A stretch of 64,000 nucleotides of DNA from NCBI RefSeq assembly GCF_003590835.1, contig NZ_QYUQ01000002.1:558001-622000 (forward strand). Reading direction: 5' to 3'. Both the position numbers and the translations under genes were made by a program. Below, one piece after another: positions 24,481-33,036 of this stretch. The notes under the pieces are model-generated. The model did not search any database and was not told the DNA's origin. It was given only the letters and a program-made list of their open reading frames with translations. Origin of the DNA: Noviherbaspirillum sedimenti (GTDB lineage: Bacteria; Pseudomonadota; Gammaproteobacteria; Burkholderiales; Burkholderiaceae_D). The number at the start of each line of letters is the position of its first letter. The stretch's first letter is position 1.

Positions 24481-25410
24481 TCAACAGTCTGTTAGGACAA
24501 ATTTGCGTCGCAGGCCTCCCTTTGCCATGAGGGAATGTGCATTTTCCGCGTCAGACAGAGCCAGCACATTTATGTCTGGCAGCGCAAATTTACCTCCGAC
24601 GACATCTTCGGCCAGTTTTGCCAGGCGGTCCGGGTCTGGCTTGACAGAATGACGTTCAATTGCCAGCCGATCCGGATCGGCGGGAGCAGTCGGTAGCGGC
24701 ACAACGGTAACGATCTTGCCGCCAGGCGCTACCGTCCCGTAGAGCGGGGCCAGTGCCGCGGGGCCTACTGTGTCCACGATACTCTGGATCGCCCCGGCCA
24801 GTTGCGCGACTGCGTCGGGATCGTCGATCGCAAGATAATCGTCCGCACCCAACTGTCTTGCCTCTGCCAGCCGGTTCTTGCGGACGCCGGCGATGACGCG
24901 AGCTCCGCGTAACTGCGCGGCATGCACGGCCGCCCTGCCGACGGCGCCAAGCGCGCCAGCTATCAGGATACGATCGCCCGGACGACAATCGAGCACCGTC
25001 TCGACTAATTGCACACCGGTCAGGCCTGCAATGGGCAGCGCAGCCGCGTCGACCGACGTCATATTCGAAGGGATCGGGCTTAGCCGCGACGCATCGGTCA
25101 CGACATATTCGGCATAGGCGCCGTCGGCCGCGAAATTGAGCATCCCGAATACTCGTTCGCCGACTGTCAGACGAGTGACGCCCACACCGGTTTCTACGAT
25201 CGTGCCAGCGACTTCCCACCCCGGAATGAAGGGCAGCGGCCGGGCGAAATGCGCTTTAAGATGGCCTGAACGGAACCATGCATCAACCGGATTGACGCCG
25301 CAAGCCTCAACCTTCACGAGCACCTGGCCGGCCGCTGGCGTCGGGATTGGGCAGTCCTCAAAACGCAGGTATTCTGGCCCGCCATATTCGTGGATCCTGA
25401 TAGCCTTCAT
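24481..25410 (-). CDS. Zinc-independent NADPH:quinone oxidoreductase-like alcohol dehydrogenase (MDR)
   Basis: A 309-aa medium-chain dehydrogenase/reductase. The start at 25410 (MKAIRIHEYG) is preferred over a frame extension of 20 codons; AAAGGCG lies upstream. The typical N-terminal segment VEACGVNPVDAWFRSG and the NADPH motif AGALGAVGRAAV are present, while the zinc-binding cysteines of true alcohol dehydrogenases are absent. It probably reduces an enone or quinone. It is the last gene of a minus-strand block starting with LysR at 29378. Confidence 0.85.
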   Translation of the reverse strand: MKAIRIHEYGGPEYLRFEDCPIPTPAAGQVLVKVEACGVNPVDAWFRSGHLKAHFARPLPFIPGWEVAGTIVETGVGVTRLTVGERVFGMLNFAADGAYAEYVVTDASRLSPIPSNMTSVDAAALPIAGLTGVQLVETVLDCRPGDRILIAGALGAVGRAAVHAAQLRGARVIAGVRKNRLAEARQLGADDYLAIDDPDAVAQLAGAIQSIVDTVGPAALAPLYGTVAPGGKIVTVVPLPTAPADPDRLAIERHSVKPDPDRLAKLAEDVVGGKFALPDINVLALSDAENAHSLMAKGGLRRKFVLTDC

Positions 25411-25460
25411 CGTGTTCGCCTTTTGGTTTTCCTCAGATAGTTGCTGCGGCAGGCTTGCCG

Positions 25461-26228
25461 TTAGCGCCACTTGACTCCGAGCTGTTCAGTCGTGGCGCTG
25501 CTCCTGCTGGCATGTGCGCGCGCCGTCTCCTCCACGGCTTGTTCCTCGGCGCTTGCGCGGGCGACGGCATCGCGCGTCAGATACGGCATCATCGGCACAT
25601 AACAGGACACAGCGCGGCGCTTGACGTACGGCGTGTCAGATTCGGCGTTCTGGGCGCGCCAGCTTGCCCGCGCAGTGTCGAGATCGCTGACGCGATAGAT
25701 CGCCATGTGCGAAAACTGCGGCTCGAATGCGAACATCTGTCCGTGCTGGGCAAAGCGCAGGAGTGATCCGGTCAAGTGGCCAGCGGTCGCCATGATCGCC
25801 GGCAAACGAATATCGCTATACCATCTCTCGAACGCTGTGGCTTCATTCTGATGGATGCGCAGCTGTTCGAGGATCAGCGGTTGCGTGTCCGGCATCAGCA
25901 GTTCCGGATCGTTGCTGCGGAAGCTGACAGGATTGTAATAGCCGTTGATGACATTTTCCTTGTCATGGGCATTTGTCACCACCATGCGTGGCGTGCCCAT
26001 CGCTTCCTTGTGTTCAAGCGACAGGAGAGCCGGATCGAACGTATCGTAAAGGGTGAAATACTTGTGCGATGGCGGTTCGATCTGCTGTTCGGCCGCGACC
26101 AGCCTTTGCACTCTGATCGATCCTGCGAAACGCATCACGTCGCGTATGTGTACATGCGTGTACCAACTATCGAAATCCGCTTCCTTGCCCGGCGTGGGAT
26201 TGATCAGGACCGTCAGCAGACTAGACAT
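25461..26228 (-). CDS. Double dimeric-alpha/beta-barrel (EthD-like) protein
   Basis: A 255-aa protein that looks like two tandem ferredoxin-like barrels: residues about 1-110 (LLTVLINPTPGKEADFDSWY) and 115-215 (LRIHQNEATAFERWYSDIR). Both halves repeat the pattern hydrophobic strand, then xxFxxWYxxxxxP/R. Single-domain relatives (EthD, Dabb) are small helper proteins or enzymes in aromatic catabolism. No catalytic residues can be named. The C-terminal 40 residues are Ala/Glu-rich and probably disordered. It sits between the 386-aa unknown protein and the quinone oxidoreductase. Confidence 0.6.
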   Translation of the reverse strand: MSSLLTVLINPTPGKEADFDSWYTHVHIRDVMRFAGSIRVQRLVAAEQQIEPPSHKYFTLYDTFDPALLSLEHKEAMGTPRMVVTNAHDKENVINGYYNPVSFRSNDPELLMPDTQPLILEQLRIHQNEATAFERWYSDIRLPAIMATAGHLTGSLLRFAQHGQMFAFEPQFSHMAIYRVSDLDTARASWRAQNAESDTPYVKRRAVSCYVPMMPYLTRDAVARASAEEQAVEETARAHASRSSATTEQLGVKWR

Positions 26229-26288
26229 GGTTTACTCCTCAAAAATGAAATCCTGCCGGTGGACCGATTTGCCGGCAAGAGGAATGGC

Positions 26289-27449
26289 TCAGGCGCCCTT
26301 GTACTGGATCGCGTAGATCGACCCGTCGGGCTCATGGAAATTGCCGGACGAATAGCTGTGGCGCACGTTGGTGATGATCAGCCGGTTGTTGGTGAAGCCG
26401 AGCAGATTCTGTCCTGCCTGCAGATTGGTGGCGAAGACATGTTCCTTGCCATCGGCGTCGCGCCGGATGATCTCCGCAGAGTAGGGCAACGCCTGCGGCT
26501 CGGCCGCCGTCCAGTGGACGGAGGAAATGAAGCCGTGATTTTCCGGCCGAAACATCTGACCAGCATAGTGTCCAAAGCCTGCCGGTGCGCGATGACCCAT
26601 TCCGCCCGATAGCGCGGCGACGGATTCGGGCTCCACCGTGCGTCCGACCACACGATAATGGCCAGGCTTGTAGGTCCGGTTCTGCACGCCGAAATGGGTT
26701 CCCCACGACCCCTCGACCACTAGCATATTGGGTTCGCCCGCGATTTCCGGATCGGCATAATAGAGGCGATAGGGCATCAGTGGCCCGGGGCCGTTGACCC
26801 CATCCATGACGATCCACGGTTCGATCGTCGCGTCGGGACGAACGGCATAAATTGTGCAGTTGTGCATGGAAATAATAAGCAGCAGGCCTTCCTCTGGCGT
26901 ACCGGGACGGCCGAACACGCCCGGCATCAGCGCACCCGAAATGCCGCCACCGAGGCTGCCAGCGCGTGGGGGAATGCCGAAGCCGTGCGGCTTGTCGTCA
27001 CCCGGCCCCAAGCGATAGATCATGTGATCGACGACAGCGCCACGGCGGCCCGGAATGATCTGGCTGCAGAAAAAGATATGGCCGCCCCAGTCGCCCCAGC
27101 CCTCCGGCGCGATGATTGGCCGAAACACGCCGGCCTGCCGACCGGCGCCAGGTGCCATGATTGTTTCGAGCCGGTTGTCGGCATGCAGGCGATACAGAGC
27201 GCCATGGCCCATGGCCGGATCCCAGCCCGGTTGCTGCTGGCCGCCGATGTCGGAGATCAGGATCGATCCTTCCGGCTTCCCCCAGGCGTTGTCCGGCTTC
27301 CAGTCCCAGAATACCTGCGGATCGTAGAGAAATTCACCGCCCGCCACGATCTCGACGACCTCATAATCGGGGTCAAGCACTTCAACCCGCATCGCGCACA
27401 TTTGCTTAAGTCGCACTGGGTCCATCATCGGTTCGGTCATTTTAGTCAT
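26289..27449 (-). CDS. Hypothetical 386-aa protein, beta-propeller-like
   Basis: I do not recognise a family. The protein has no signal peptide or transmembrane segment. It is rich in Gly, Pro and aromatic residues and shows repeated strand-like blocks each centred on a phrase of the type GxLYRLxxDxxxxTI or GSIYAIQYKG, which fits a beta-propeller (SMP-30/gluconolactonase-like or quinoprotein-like). Histidines in GDWGGHIFFC, ISMHNCTIYAV and GHRAPAGFGHYAG could bind metal. Its neighbours (SDR, EthD-like protein, quinone oxidoreductase, LysR) suggest a small oxidative pathway. Confidence 0.6.
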   Translation of the reverse strand: MTKMTEPMMDPVRLKQMCAMRVEVLDPDYEVVEIVAGGEFLYDPQVFWDWKPDNAWGKPEGSILISDIGGQQQPGWDPAMGHGALYRLHADNRLETIMAPGAGRQAGVFRPIIAPEGWGDWGGHIFFCSQIIPGRRGAVVDHMIYRLGPGDDKPHGFGIPPRAGSLGGGISGALMPGVFGRPGTPEEGLLLIISMHNCTIYAVRPDATIEPWIVMDGVNGPGPLMPYRLYYADPEIAGEPNMLVVEGSWGTHFGVQNRTYKPGHYRVVGRTVEPESVAALSGGMGHRAPAGFGHYAGQMFRPENHGFISSVHWTAAEPQALPYSAEIIRRDADGKEHVFATNLQAGQNLLGFTNNRLIITNVRHSYSSGNFHEPDGSIYAIQYKGA

Positions 27450-27485
27450 TTCATTATCCTTGGTTGAGCGTGAAAAATTCAGATG

Positions 27486-28271
27486 TCAGAGCGGCGCCGG
27501 AAACTTAATTCGCTGGAAACGCCCATCCTCAAAATCGGTGCGGCAAACCACATTGCCCGTGAATTCGCGGCGGCATTGCGCGAGCCAGACAATCGAAGGA
27601 CAAATCGATTCCGGCTGGGCGTAAGTGCTCAACTGCGACCGATCCAGCACGTGCTGGTGGCTGCTTTCTGTTAGTAGTTTCATCGGTCGGATTGCGTTTG
27701 CCGCGATGTTCGATTCGGCGAGTTCCTGTGCCAGCCCTCGCGTGAACTGCTCGACGCCCGCCTTGGCCGCCGAATAGGCGACGTTGAGCGCTGCGCGGTG
27801 CGTGGGGTCTGCGCCTGTCGAAGACATATTGATGATGCTGCCGCCACCGGCGGCGACAAGATGCGGAATGGCGAAGCGGGCGCACAGGAAAGTGCCGGTC
27901 ATGTGGGCCGTGATCGTCTCGTCCCACAGCGCGAGTTCAATTTCGGCAATTGTTTTGCGGGGGAAGTAAAGCCCGGCGTTATTCATTAACACATCGAGGC
28001 GGCCGAATTCTGCGACGGTGGCCGCGATGCTTGCTTCCACAGCGGCGGGATCGCGAATGTCGCAGATCAGCGGTAATGCCTGACCTCCGCTAGCCCTGAT
28101 CGCGGCAGCCGTTTCGCCCGCCGTGCCGGGCCCCTCGCCCGGCGTGCGCCCGGTCAGGCCGACTGCGGCGCCCGCCTTGGCCAGCCCGACCGCAATGGCA
28201 CGTCCAATCCCCTTGCTTGCACCAGTGACAAAGGCGACCCGCCCGGCGAGCGGTTTTTCGATTATCAGCAT
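27486..28271 (-). CDS. Short-chain dehydrogenase/reductase
   Basis: 261 aa with the SDR cofactor motif TGASKGIG (16-23), NNAG, catalytic Ser in MSSTGA and YxxxK in YSAAK. The C-terminal segment after RPMKLL departs from the usual PG-x-x-x-T pattern, so substrate loop and specificity are unusual. It probably oxidises or reduces an alcohol/ketone. It follows LysR by 33 bases in the same direction and may be co-transcribed with it. Confidence 0.86.
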   Translation of the reverse strand: MLIIEKPLAGRVAFVTGASKGIGRAIAVGLAKAGAAVGLTGRTPGEGPGTAGETAAAIRASGGQALPLICDIRDPAAVEASIAATVAEFGRLDVLMNNAGLYFPRKTIAEIELALWDETITAHMTGTFLCARFAIPHLVAAGGGSIINMSSTGADPTHRAALNVAYSAAKAGVEQFTRGLAQELAESNIAANAIRPMKLLTESSHQHVLDRSQLSTYAQPESICPSIVWLAQCRREFTGNVVCRTDFEDGRFQRIKFPAPL

Positions 28272-28304
28272 CTATTTCTCCATATGAAATCCACCTGACG
28301 AATG

Positions 28305-29378
28305 TTATGGATGCATGTCATATGCGTCAAATGACGAATTTTCAGGGTCGCTATGAGCCGATTTCATATGGTCATTCGGCCGATTTTCAGAATGACCTGT
28401 GACGGGCAATCCAGATGGAGGCATGGCGCAAAACCGATCGGCAATCACGCGGAGAGTTAGTTCGCGCAACCAAATGTGCGCTGCACTGTCTGTTCGATCC
28501 CGCGACCATAACATCGAAATTGTTACCGCATCAGTTGCCATTGGCACGTCGACGATGCGCAAGCCAAGTTCCAAGGCATGCGCCTGAACGAGTCGCCGAG
28601 GCAGAAATGCCGCCATGTTCGACCGGGCAATTATCTGCATGGCCGTGCGATTGTCGTAGACGGCCCCGCGGGCAGGGGGGACATGATAAGCCGCCGGCAT
28701 GTGCTTCATCAGGACTTCTTCCGGGTTGATCGTCAGGCGCCTCTCCAGACCGTCGACGTTGCTACCCATAAACTCATCTTCCGCGCTGTTCGCGGCCGAA
28801 ACGTTAAGGCGCGGCAGCGCGAGCAGGGCAGCGACGTCAATCGTTTCCGCCATCGGGTGACCTTTTCGGACGACCCACACCATGTCCTCAGTAAGCAGTG
28901 GCTGCGCTGCCAATTGTGCGGGAATCCTGCCGAAAGTCCCCAAAGTAAGGTCGATATTGCCCACGACAAGATCTTCTACGAGCCGGTCCGTATGTTTGCG
29001 AATCAGAAACTGCGACCGCGGAGCGGTAGTGATGGCGGCAATCAGAAGGTCCTGCGCTACCAGCTCGCAAAGATAGGGACCGGCGGCAATGGTGAAACTC
29101 CTCTCCGTAGTATGTGGATCGAAGTTTGTCCTTTCGCTGGATTGCATGAGGCTGCGAATAGCCTGACGCACCCGCGGTTCAATATCCAAAGCATATGGGG
29201 TGGGGCGCAGGCCGCTCGGCGACCGGGTAAAGAGGCGATCACCAAGTGTAAGTCGCAGACGATTGAGTGCATGGCTGACCGCAGGCTGGGTCACATTCAG
29301 ACGAGCTGCGGCTGCGCTGACGCTCCTCTCGTCGAAGACCATAAGGAAAAGACGATAAAGATTTAGATCGGGAGTCAT
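28305..29378 (-). CDS. LysR-family transcriptional regulator
   Basis: About 357 aa. The start is placed at 29378 (MTPDLNLYRLF), the usual beginning of NodD/PcpR-like LysR proteins; the frame extends 14 codons upstream into DNA that belongs to an IS relic. The HTH is SVSAAAARLNVTQPAVSHAL, followed by a periplasmic-binding-type effector domain and a 25-residue tail beyond the usual length. Unusually it lies upstream of and in the same direction as its likely target block (28271 to 24481) rather than divergent from it. Confidence 0.86.
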   Translation of the reverse strand: MTPDLNLYRLFLMVFDERSVSAAAARLNVTQPAVSHALNRLRLTLGDRLFTRSPSGLRPTPYALDIEPRVRQAIRSLMQSSERTNFDPHTTERSFTIAAGPYLCELVAQDLLIAAITTAPRSQFLIRKHTDRLVEDLVVGNIDLTLGTFGRIPAQLAAQPLLTEDMVWVVRKGHPMAETIDVAALLALPRLNVSAANSAEDEFMGSNVDGLERRLTINPEEVLMKHMPAAYHVPPARGAVYDNRTAMQIIARSNMAAFLPRRLVQAHALELGLRIVDVPMATDAVTISMLWSRDRTDSAAHIWLRELTLRVIADRFCAMPPSGLPVTGHSENRPNDHMKSAHSDPENSSFDAYDMHP

Positions 29379-29400
29379 TGGTGGCAATTGAAATATGAAC

Positions 29401-29689
29401 CGGACTTGGAAACCACGCACATGGTGCCGCGTCCTGCTGGTTGAGGACGAGACGGATTTGCTGCTTGCACTGGTTGCCCAAGCGGGTGCCGGAACTCAAT
29501 CCGATGGATACGCTCTGGGGACAAGGGATAGATGTGATCAACCCCAACCGGCAGTACGCCAGACTGGATGAGCAAGTCAAACTGTTCATCACGCATTTGT
29601 TCAGCCTGTCGAACAAGGAAGCATTGCAAACCTCGAGCGTACTGTCGAAGAGTTTTTGGTTGAAACCCGTTTTGTCAAAAAACTTTTGA
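29401..29689 (+). pseudogene. IS630-family transposase relic, internally deleted and frameshifted
   Basis: Bases 29431-29466 encode VLLVEDETDLLL, the segment around the first catalytic Asp of IS630-type DDE transposases. In another frame, bases 29468-29689 encode the C-terminus: LPKRVPELNPMDTLWGQG, then NRQYARLDEQVK and SNKEALQTSSVLSKSFWLK. The middle, about 90 residues in intact relatives, and the N-terminus are gone. The relic abuts the LysR start and the 3' end of the MaoC gene, so it marks an old insertion or recombination point. Confidence 0.75.
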
Positions 29690-30166
29690 TCACTTGCTTA
29701 GCCAGCGGCCGAGCATCCATCGCGCCACCAATGTCGGCCGTTGTTGGTTTTTAATCTCGACCGACACCATGTAAGTCACCAGGATGAACCGAGGTTTTGG
29801 CTCGCTTATCTCGGCGAGGTCAAATCGTGCACGTATCCGTGAGTTAACCGGCAGTGGTGTGACAAACCGAACCCGGTCAAAGCCGTAATTAATCCCCATT
29901 TTTGTGCCCTCAATCACAGGCACTGCCGTATGCATCAGCTTCGTCAATAGAGAAAGCGTCAGCAGTCCATGCGCAATCGTGCCACCGAAATGAGTCTTGG
30001 CCGCGCGCACAGGATCGACATGGATGAAGGCATCGTCTCCGGTTATAGATGCAAATTCATCGATCATTGCTTGCGTTACCAGTAGCCATTCAGAAGAATT
30101 TCCGCAAGCGCCAATGCTCTTGCGGTACTCGTCGATTGTAATTGTCTGTCGTGTTCGCTCTGTCAT
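29690..30166 (-). CDS. MaoC-like (R)-specific enoyl-CoA hydratase
   Basis: A 158-aa hot-dog-fold protein. GGAG six bases upstream favours the start at 30166; the frame is open 23 codons further. The hydratase-2 motif is present: ASITGDDAFIHVDPVRA with the Asp/His dyad, then GGTIAHGLLTLSLL. It would add water to a trans-2-enoyl-CoA, giving the (R)-3-hydroxy form. Because most crotonases here lack catalytic glutamates, this may be one of the true hydratases of the pathway. It diverges from the Baeyer-Villiger operon across the shared operator at 30302-30314. Confidence 0.87.
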   Translation of the reverse strand: MTERTRQTITIDEYRKSIGACGNSSEWLLVTQAMIDEFASITGDDAFIHVDPVRAAKTHFGGTIAHGLLTLSLLTKLMHTAVPVIEGTKMGINYGFDRVRFVTPLPVNSRIRARFDLAEISEPKPRFILVTYMVSVEIKNQQRPTLVARWMLGRWLSK

Positions 30167-30260
30167 CTGTTTCTCCATGTTTTTGATGGATTTAAAAAGA
30201 ATGCTGCGGGCGCTTGTAAATGTGTGATTTTGCAAATCAAATTTATTCTTGATTGTCGGC

Positions 30261-30316
30261 TTGACGCACCATTGAAATCAATCCATACTTTATTCTAAAC
30301 GATAACTACGTTATAT
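30261..30316 (+). promoter_or_regulatory. Promoter and operator of the Baeyer-Villiger operon
   Basis: TTGACG (30261-30266), a 17-bp spacer and CATACT (30284-30289) make a sigma70-like promoter. The palindrome ATAAC-TAC-GTTAT (30302-30314) lies near the expected transcription start. Bases 30301-30316 are identical to 1025-1040 before the E1 operon. The divergent MaoC gene shares the region. Confidence 0.65.
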
Positions 30317-30431
30317 ACGTTGATGTAGTTTGTTGATATTGATACTTGGGAATGGGATAACCACCCGCTGGTACGTGGCGGATTTCGGATCAATGAAGAA
30401 GAATTATTGATATAAAGAAGGAGACGTTTCA

Positions 30432-32069
30432 ATGCAATTATGTGAAGCAGATTATCGGAAAGACAACGAAAGCCAGGCTTGCGAGTTTGACGCCATTGTC
30501 GTTGGCGCAGGCTTTGGCGGCATGTACGCGCTACACAAGCTGCGTGGACTCGGGATGCGTGTGCGTGTACTCGAAGCGGCGCCCGACGTCGGCGGCACTT
30601 GGTACTGGAACCGCTATCCCGGTCTTCGGTGTGACGCAGAAAGCGTGGAATATTCCTATTCTTTTGATGACGGACTGCAACAAGATTGGGAGTGGACGGA
30701 AAAGTTCGCGACGCAACCAGAAATCCTGCGTTATGCAAAGCACGTTGCCGACCGGTTTGACTTCAGGCGCGATATCAACTTCGAAACACGCGTGAAGTCG
30801 GCAACGTATGACGAGGCCACCAAGCGCTGGTGCATAGTGACTGATCGTGACGAAGAGCTGACGGCACGCTTTTTTATCATGGCGACAGGATGCTTGAGTG
30901 TTGCCAGCGTACCTAAGATGAAGGGATTGGATAGTTTCAAGGGGCGCTGGTATCACAGCAGCAATTGGCCAGAGGGGGGAGTGAATTTCAAGGGATTGCG
31001 CGTCGGTGTTATTGGCACCGGTTCCACAGGCATTCAGCTAATTCCGGAGGTGGCCAAGGATGCAGCGCATCTCTACGTGTTTCAGCGTACGCCGAACTTC
31101 ACAGTGCCGGCTCAAAACGGACCACTCTCGCCTGATTTCAAAAAGTACGTTAAAGAAAACTACGCGGATATCCGTGCTCGTGCCAGACAACAGGGACTTG
31201 GCTTGCACACTCACGGCGATCAATCGGCATTTGGCGTCTCCGCTGAAGAACGCCAAAGGCGTTTTGAAGCTGCGTGGCAGCAGGGCGGTCCACAGTTTAT
31301 GTTTGTCTTTAATGATCAGCTAAAAAATCCAGAAGCAAACAAGGCTGCCGTTGATTTCGTGCATGGAAAAATTCGCTCTATCGTCAAGGATCCTGCAACA
31401 GCCGATACGCTTTGCCCAAAGGATTACCCAATAGGTGCAAAACGCATTTGTGTAGACACGAACTACTACGCGACGTTCAACCGTGAGAACGTCACTCTAG
31501 TCGATTTGCGCAAGTCACCTATTGAAGAACTAACTGAGGCGGGCTTGAAAACCAGTAATGGGGATTATGAGCTCGATGCCATTGTTTTTGCGACGGGATT
31601 CGACGCAATGACCGGTGCATTGTTGAAGGTTAATATCATCGGGCGCAACGGACTCAAGCTGGCGGACAAATGGTCTGCAGGCCCGCAAAATCTTCTTGGC
31701 ATCACGGTTTCTGGATTCCCGAATTTCTTCATGATTACCGGACCTGGAAGTCCATCCGTTTTCTCGAATGTCGTGATGTCGATTGAGCAGCATGTGGATT
31801 GGATGGTTGATTGCCTTAAATATATGAGAGAGCAAGGCTTCGCTGCGATCGAAGCCAGCGCAGAAGCCGAATCAAGCTGGGTGCAGCATGTGAATGATGT
31901 CGCCAATAATACGTTGCTGCCGCAAGCAAATTCCTGGTACGTAGGCGCCAATATTCCAGGAAAACCTCGAGTCTTCATGCCTTACGTTGGTGGGGTCGGT
32001 CAGTTCCGCAAGAAATGCGATGAAGTGGCGGAAAATGACTATAGCGGTTTTGCACTCGAAAGGGGATGA
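30432..32069 (+). CDS. Baeyer-Villiger monooxygenase (flavin-dependent)
   Basis: A 545-aa class B flavoprotein monooxygenase that inserts oxygen next to a ketone, giving an ester or lactone. The FAD motif is VVGAGFGGMY (23-32), the diagnostic fingerprint is FKGRWYHSSNWP (about 169-180, FxGxxxHxxxWP), and the NADPH motif is GTGSTG (about 195-200). AGGAG precedes the ATG. Its stop overlaps the start of an esterase gene by 4 bases, and alcohol and aldehyde dehydrogenases follow: the classical order for ketone to ester to alcohol plus acid to acid. Length and motifs match cyclohexanone/steroid-type enzymes; the substrate is unknown. Confidence 0.93.
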   Translation: MQLCEADYRKDNESQACEFDAIVVGAGFGGMYALHKLRGLGMRVRVLEAAPDVGGTWYWNRYPGLRCDAESVEYSYSFDDGLQQDWEWTEKFATQPEILRYAKHVADRFDFRRDINFETRVKSATYDEATKRWCIVTDRDEELTARFFIMATGCLSVASVPKMKGLDSFKGRWYHSSNWPEGGVNFKGLRVGVIGTGSTGIQLIPEVAKDAAHLYVFQRTPNFTVPAQNGPLSPDFKKYVKENYADIRARARQQGLGLHTHGDQSAFGVSAEERQRRFEAAWQQGGPQFMFVFNDQLKNPEANKAAVDFVHGKIRSIVKDPATADTLCPKDYPIGAKRICVDTNYYATFNRENVTLVDLRKSPIEELTEAGLKTSNGDYELDAIVFATGFDAMTGALLKVNIIGRNGLKLADKWSAGPQNLLGITVSGFPNFFMITGPGSPSVFSNVVMSIEQHVDWMVDCLKYMREQGFAAIEASAEAESSWVQHVNDVANNTLLPQANSWYVGANIPGKPRVFMPYVGGVGQFRKKCDEVAENDYSGFALERG

Positions 32070-32998
32070 CGATGCCACTTGACGATGCAACTACAGCATT
32101 CATTGCGCAAGTCAGTCAGGCCCGACCACGGCCATTGACGGAAATGGCGCCAGATGAAGTTCGTCTGGGAACTGCGCGCCTGCGTGCTCTTTATGGAACA
32201 GGGCCCGGCATGCAACGCACAGAAGATGTGCGCGTGGGTGAGGGCGAGCATGCTTTTGATGTCCGCGTGCTGGTACCAAATCAGGCGCCTTCTGGGGTTA
32301 TTCTCTATTTCCATGGCGGCGGCTGGGTCACCGGCGACATTGACGACTTCGATGTGTTGGGGCGAAAAGTCGCAGAGCGCACTGGATGCGCAGTGCTGCT
32401 AGTGAATTATCGCCTCGCTCCGGAACATCGCTTCCCTGCCGCAGTGAACGACGCCTGTGCTGCATTGCATTGGGCAGATGCCAATATCGAAGCTATAGCA
32501 GGTCGTCAGGTTCCGTTGGTTCTGCTAGGTGATAGCGCTGGTGGGAATCTTGCGGCCGTTGCGGCGCATCGCGCCCGTGATGCTGGCCTGTCCGTAGCCA
32601 TGCAAGTGCTTCTCTATCCTGTCACGGATTCGGATTTCAATCGTCCAACTTACACGGATCCGAAAAACCAGTTGCTTTTGAATCGCGCATCTATGGTCTG
32701 GTTTTGGGACCACTATCTTCCGGATGCTTGCATGCGCCTGCAGCCTGATGCCTCTCCACTGCGCAGCACAAACTTTCAGGTGCTGCCGCCAACCCTTATC
32801 CTGACAGCAGAATTCGATCCTCTGCGTGAAGAAGGTGAGGCGTATGCCGCGAAACTGGTTGCCGCAGGTGTACCTGTCGAATTTGAACGCTATGCCGGCC
32901 AAATGCATGGTTTCTTCTCGATGGTTAACGTTCTTCCCGGCAGTGAGCGTGCGATTAACCATGTGGCCCGCTTCATCCGGGAACGACTTTCCCGATAA
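32066..32998 (+). CDS. HSL-family esterase/lactonase (alpha/beta-hydrolase fold 3)
   Basis: A 310-aa hydrolase of the hormone-sensitive lipase group. The HGGG oxyanion motif is at 83-86 (YFHGGGWVTG), the nucleophile S157 in GDSAGGN, the acid in AEFDPLREE and the histidine in GQMHGFF. It is cytoplasmic. The ATG lies inside the stop of the monooxygenase gene (ATGA), so translation is coupled. It most probably hydrolyses the ester or lactone made by that enzyme. Confidence 0.92.
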   Translation: MTMPLDDATTAFIAQVSQARPRPLTEMAPDEVRLGTARLRALYGTGPGMQRTEDVRVGEGEHAFDVRVLVPNQAPSGVILYFHGGGWVTGDIDDFDVLGRKVAERTGCAVLLVNYRLAPEHRFPAAVNDACAALHWADANIEAIAGRQVPLVLLGDSAGGNLAAVAAHRARDAGLSVAMQVLLYPVTDSDFNRPTYTDPKNQLLLNRASMVWFWDHYLPDACMRLQPDASPLRSTNFQVLPPTLILTAEFDPLREEGEAYAAKLVAAGVPVEFERYAGQMHGFFSMVNVLPGSERAINHVARFIRERLSR

Positions 32999-33036
32999 TT
33001 ATTCCATTCACAATTTAGTATAAAAAAGGAGAAATT

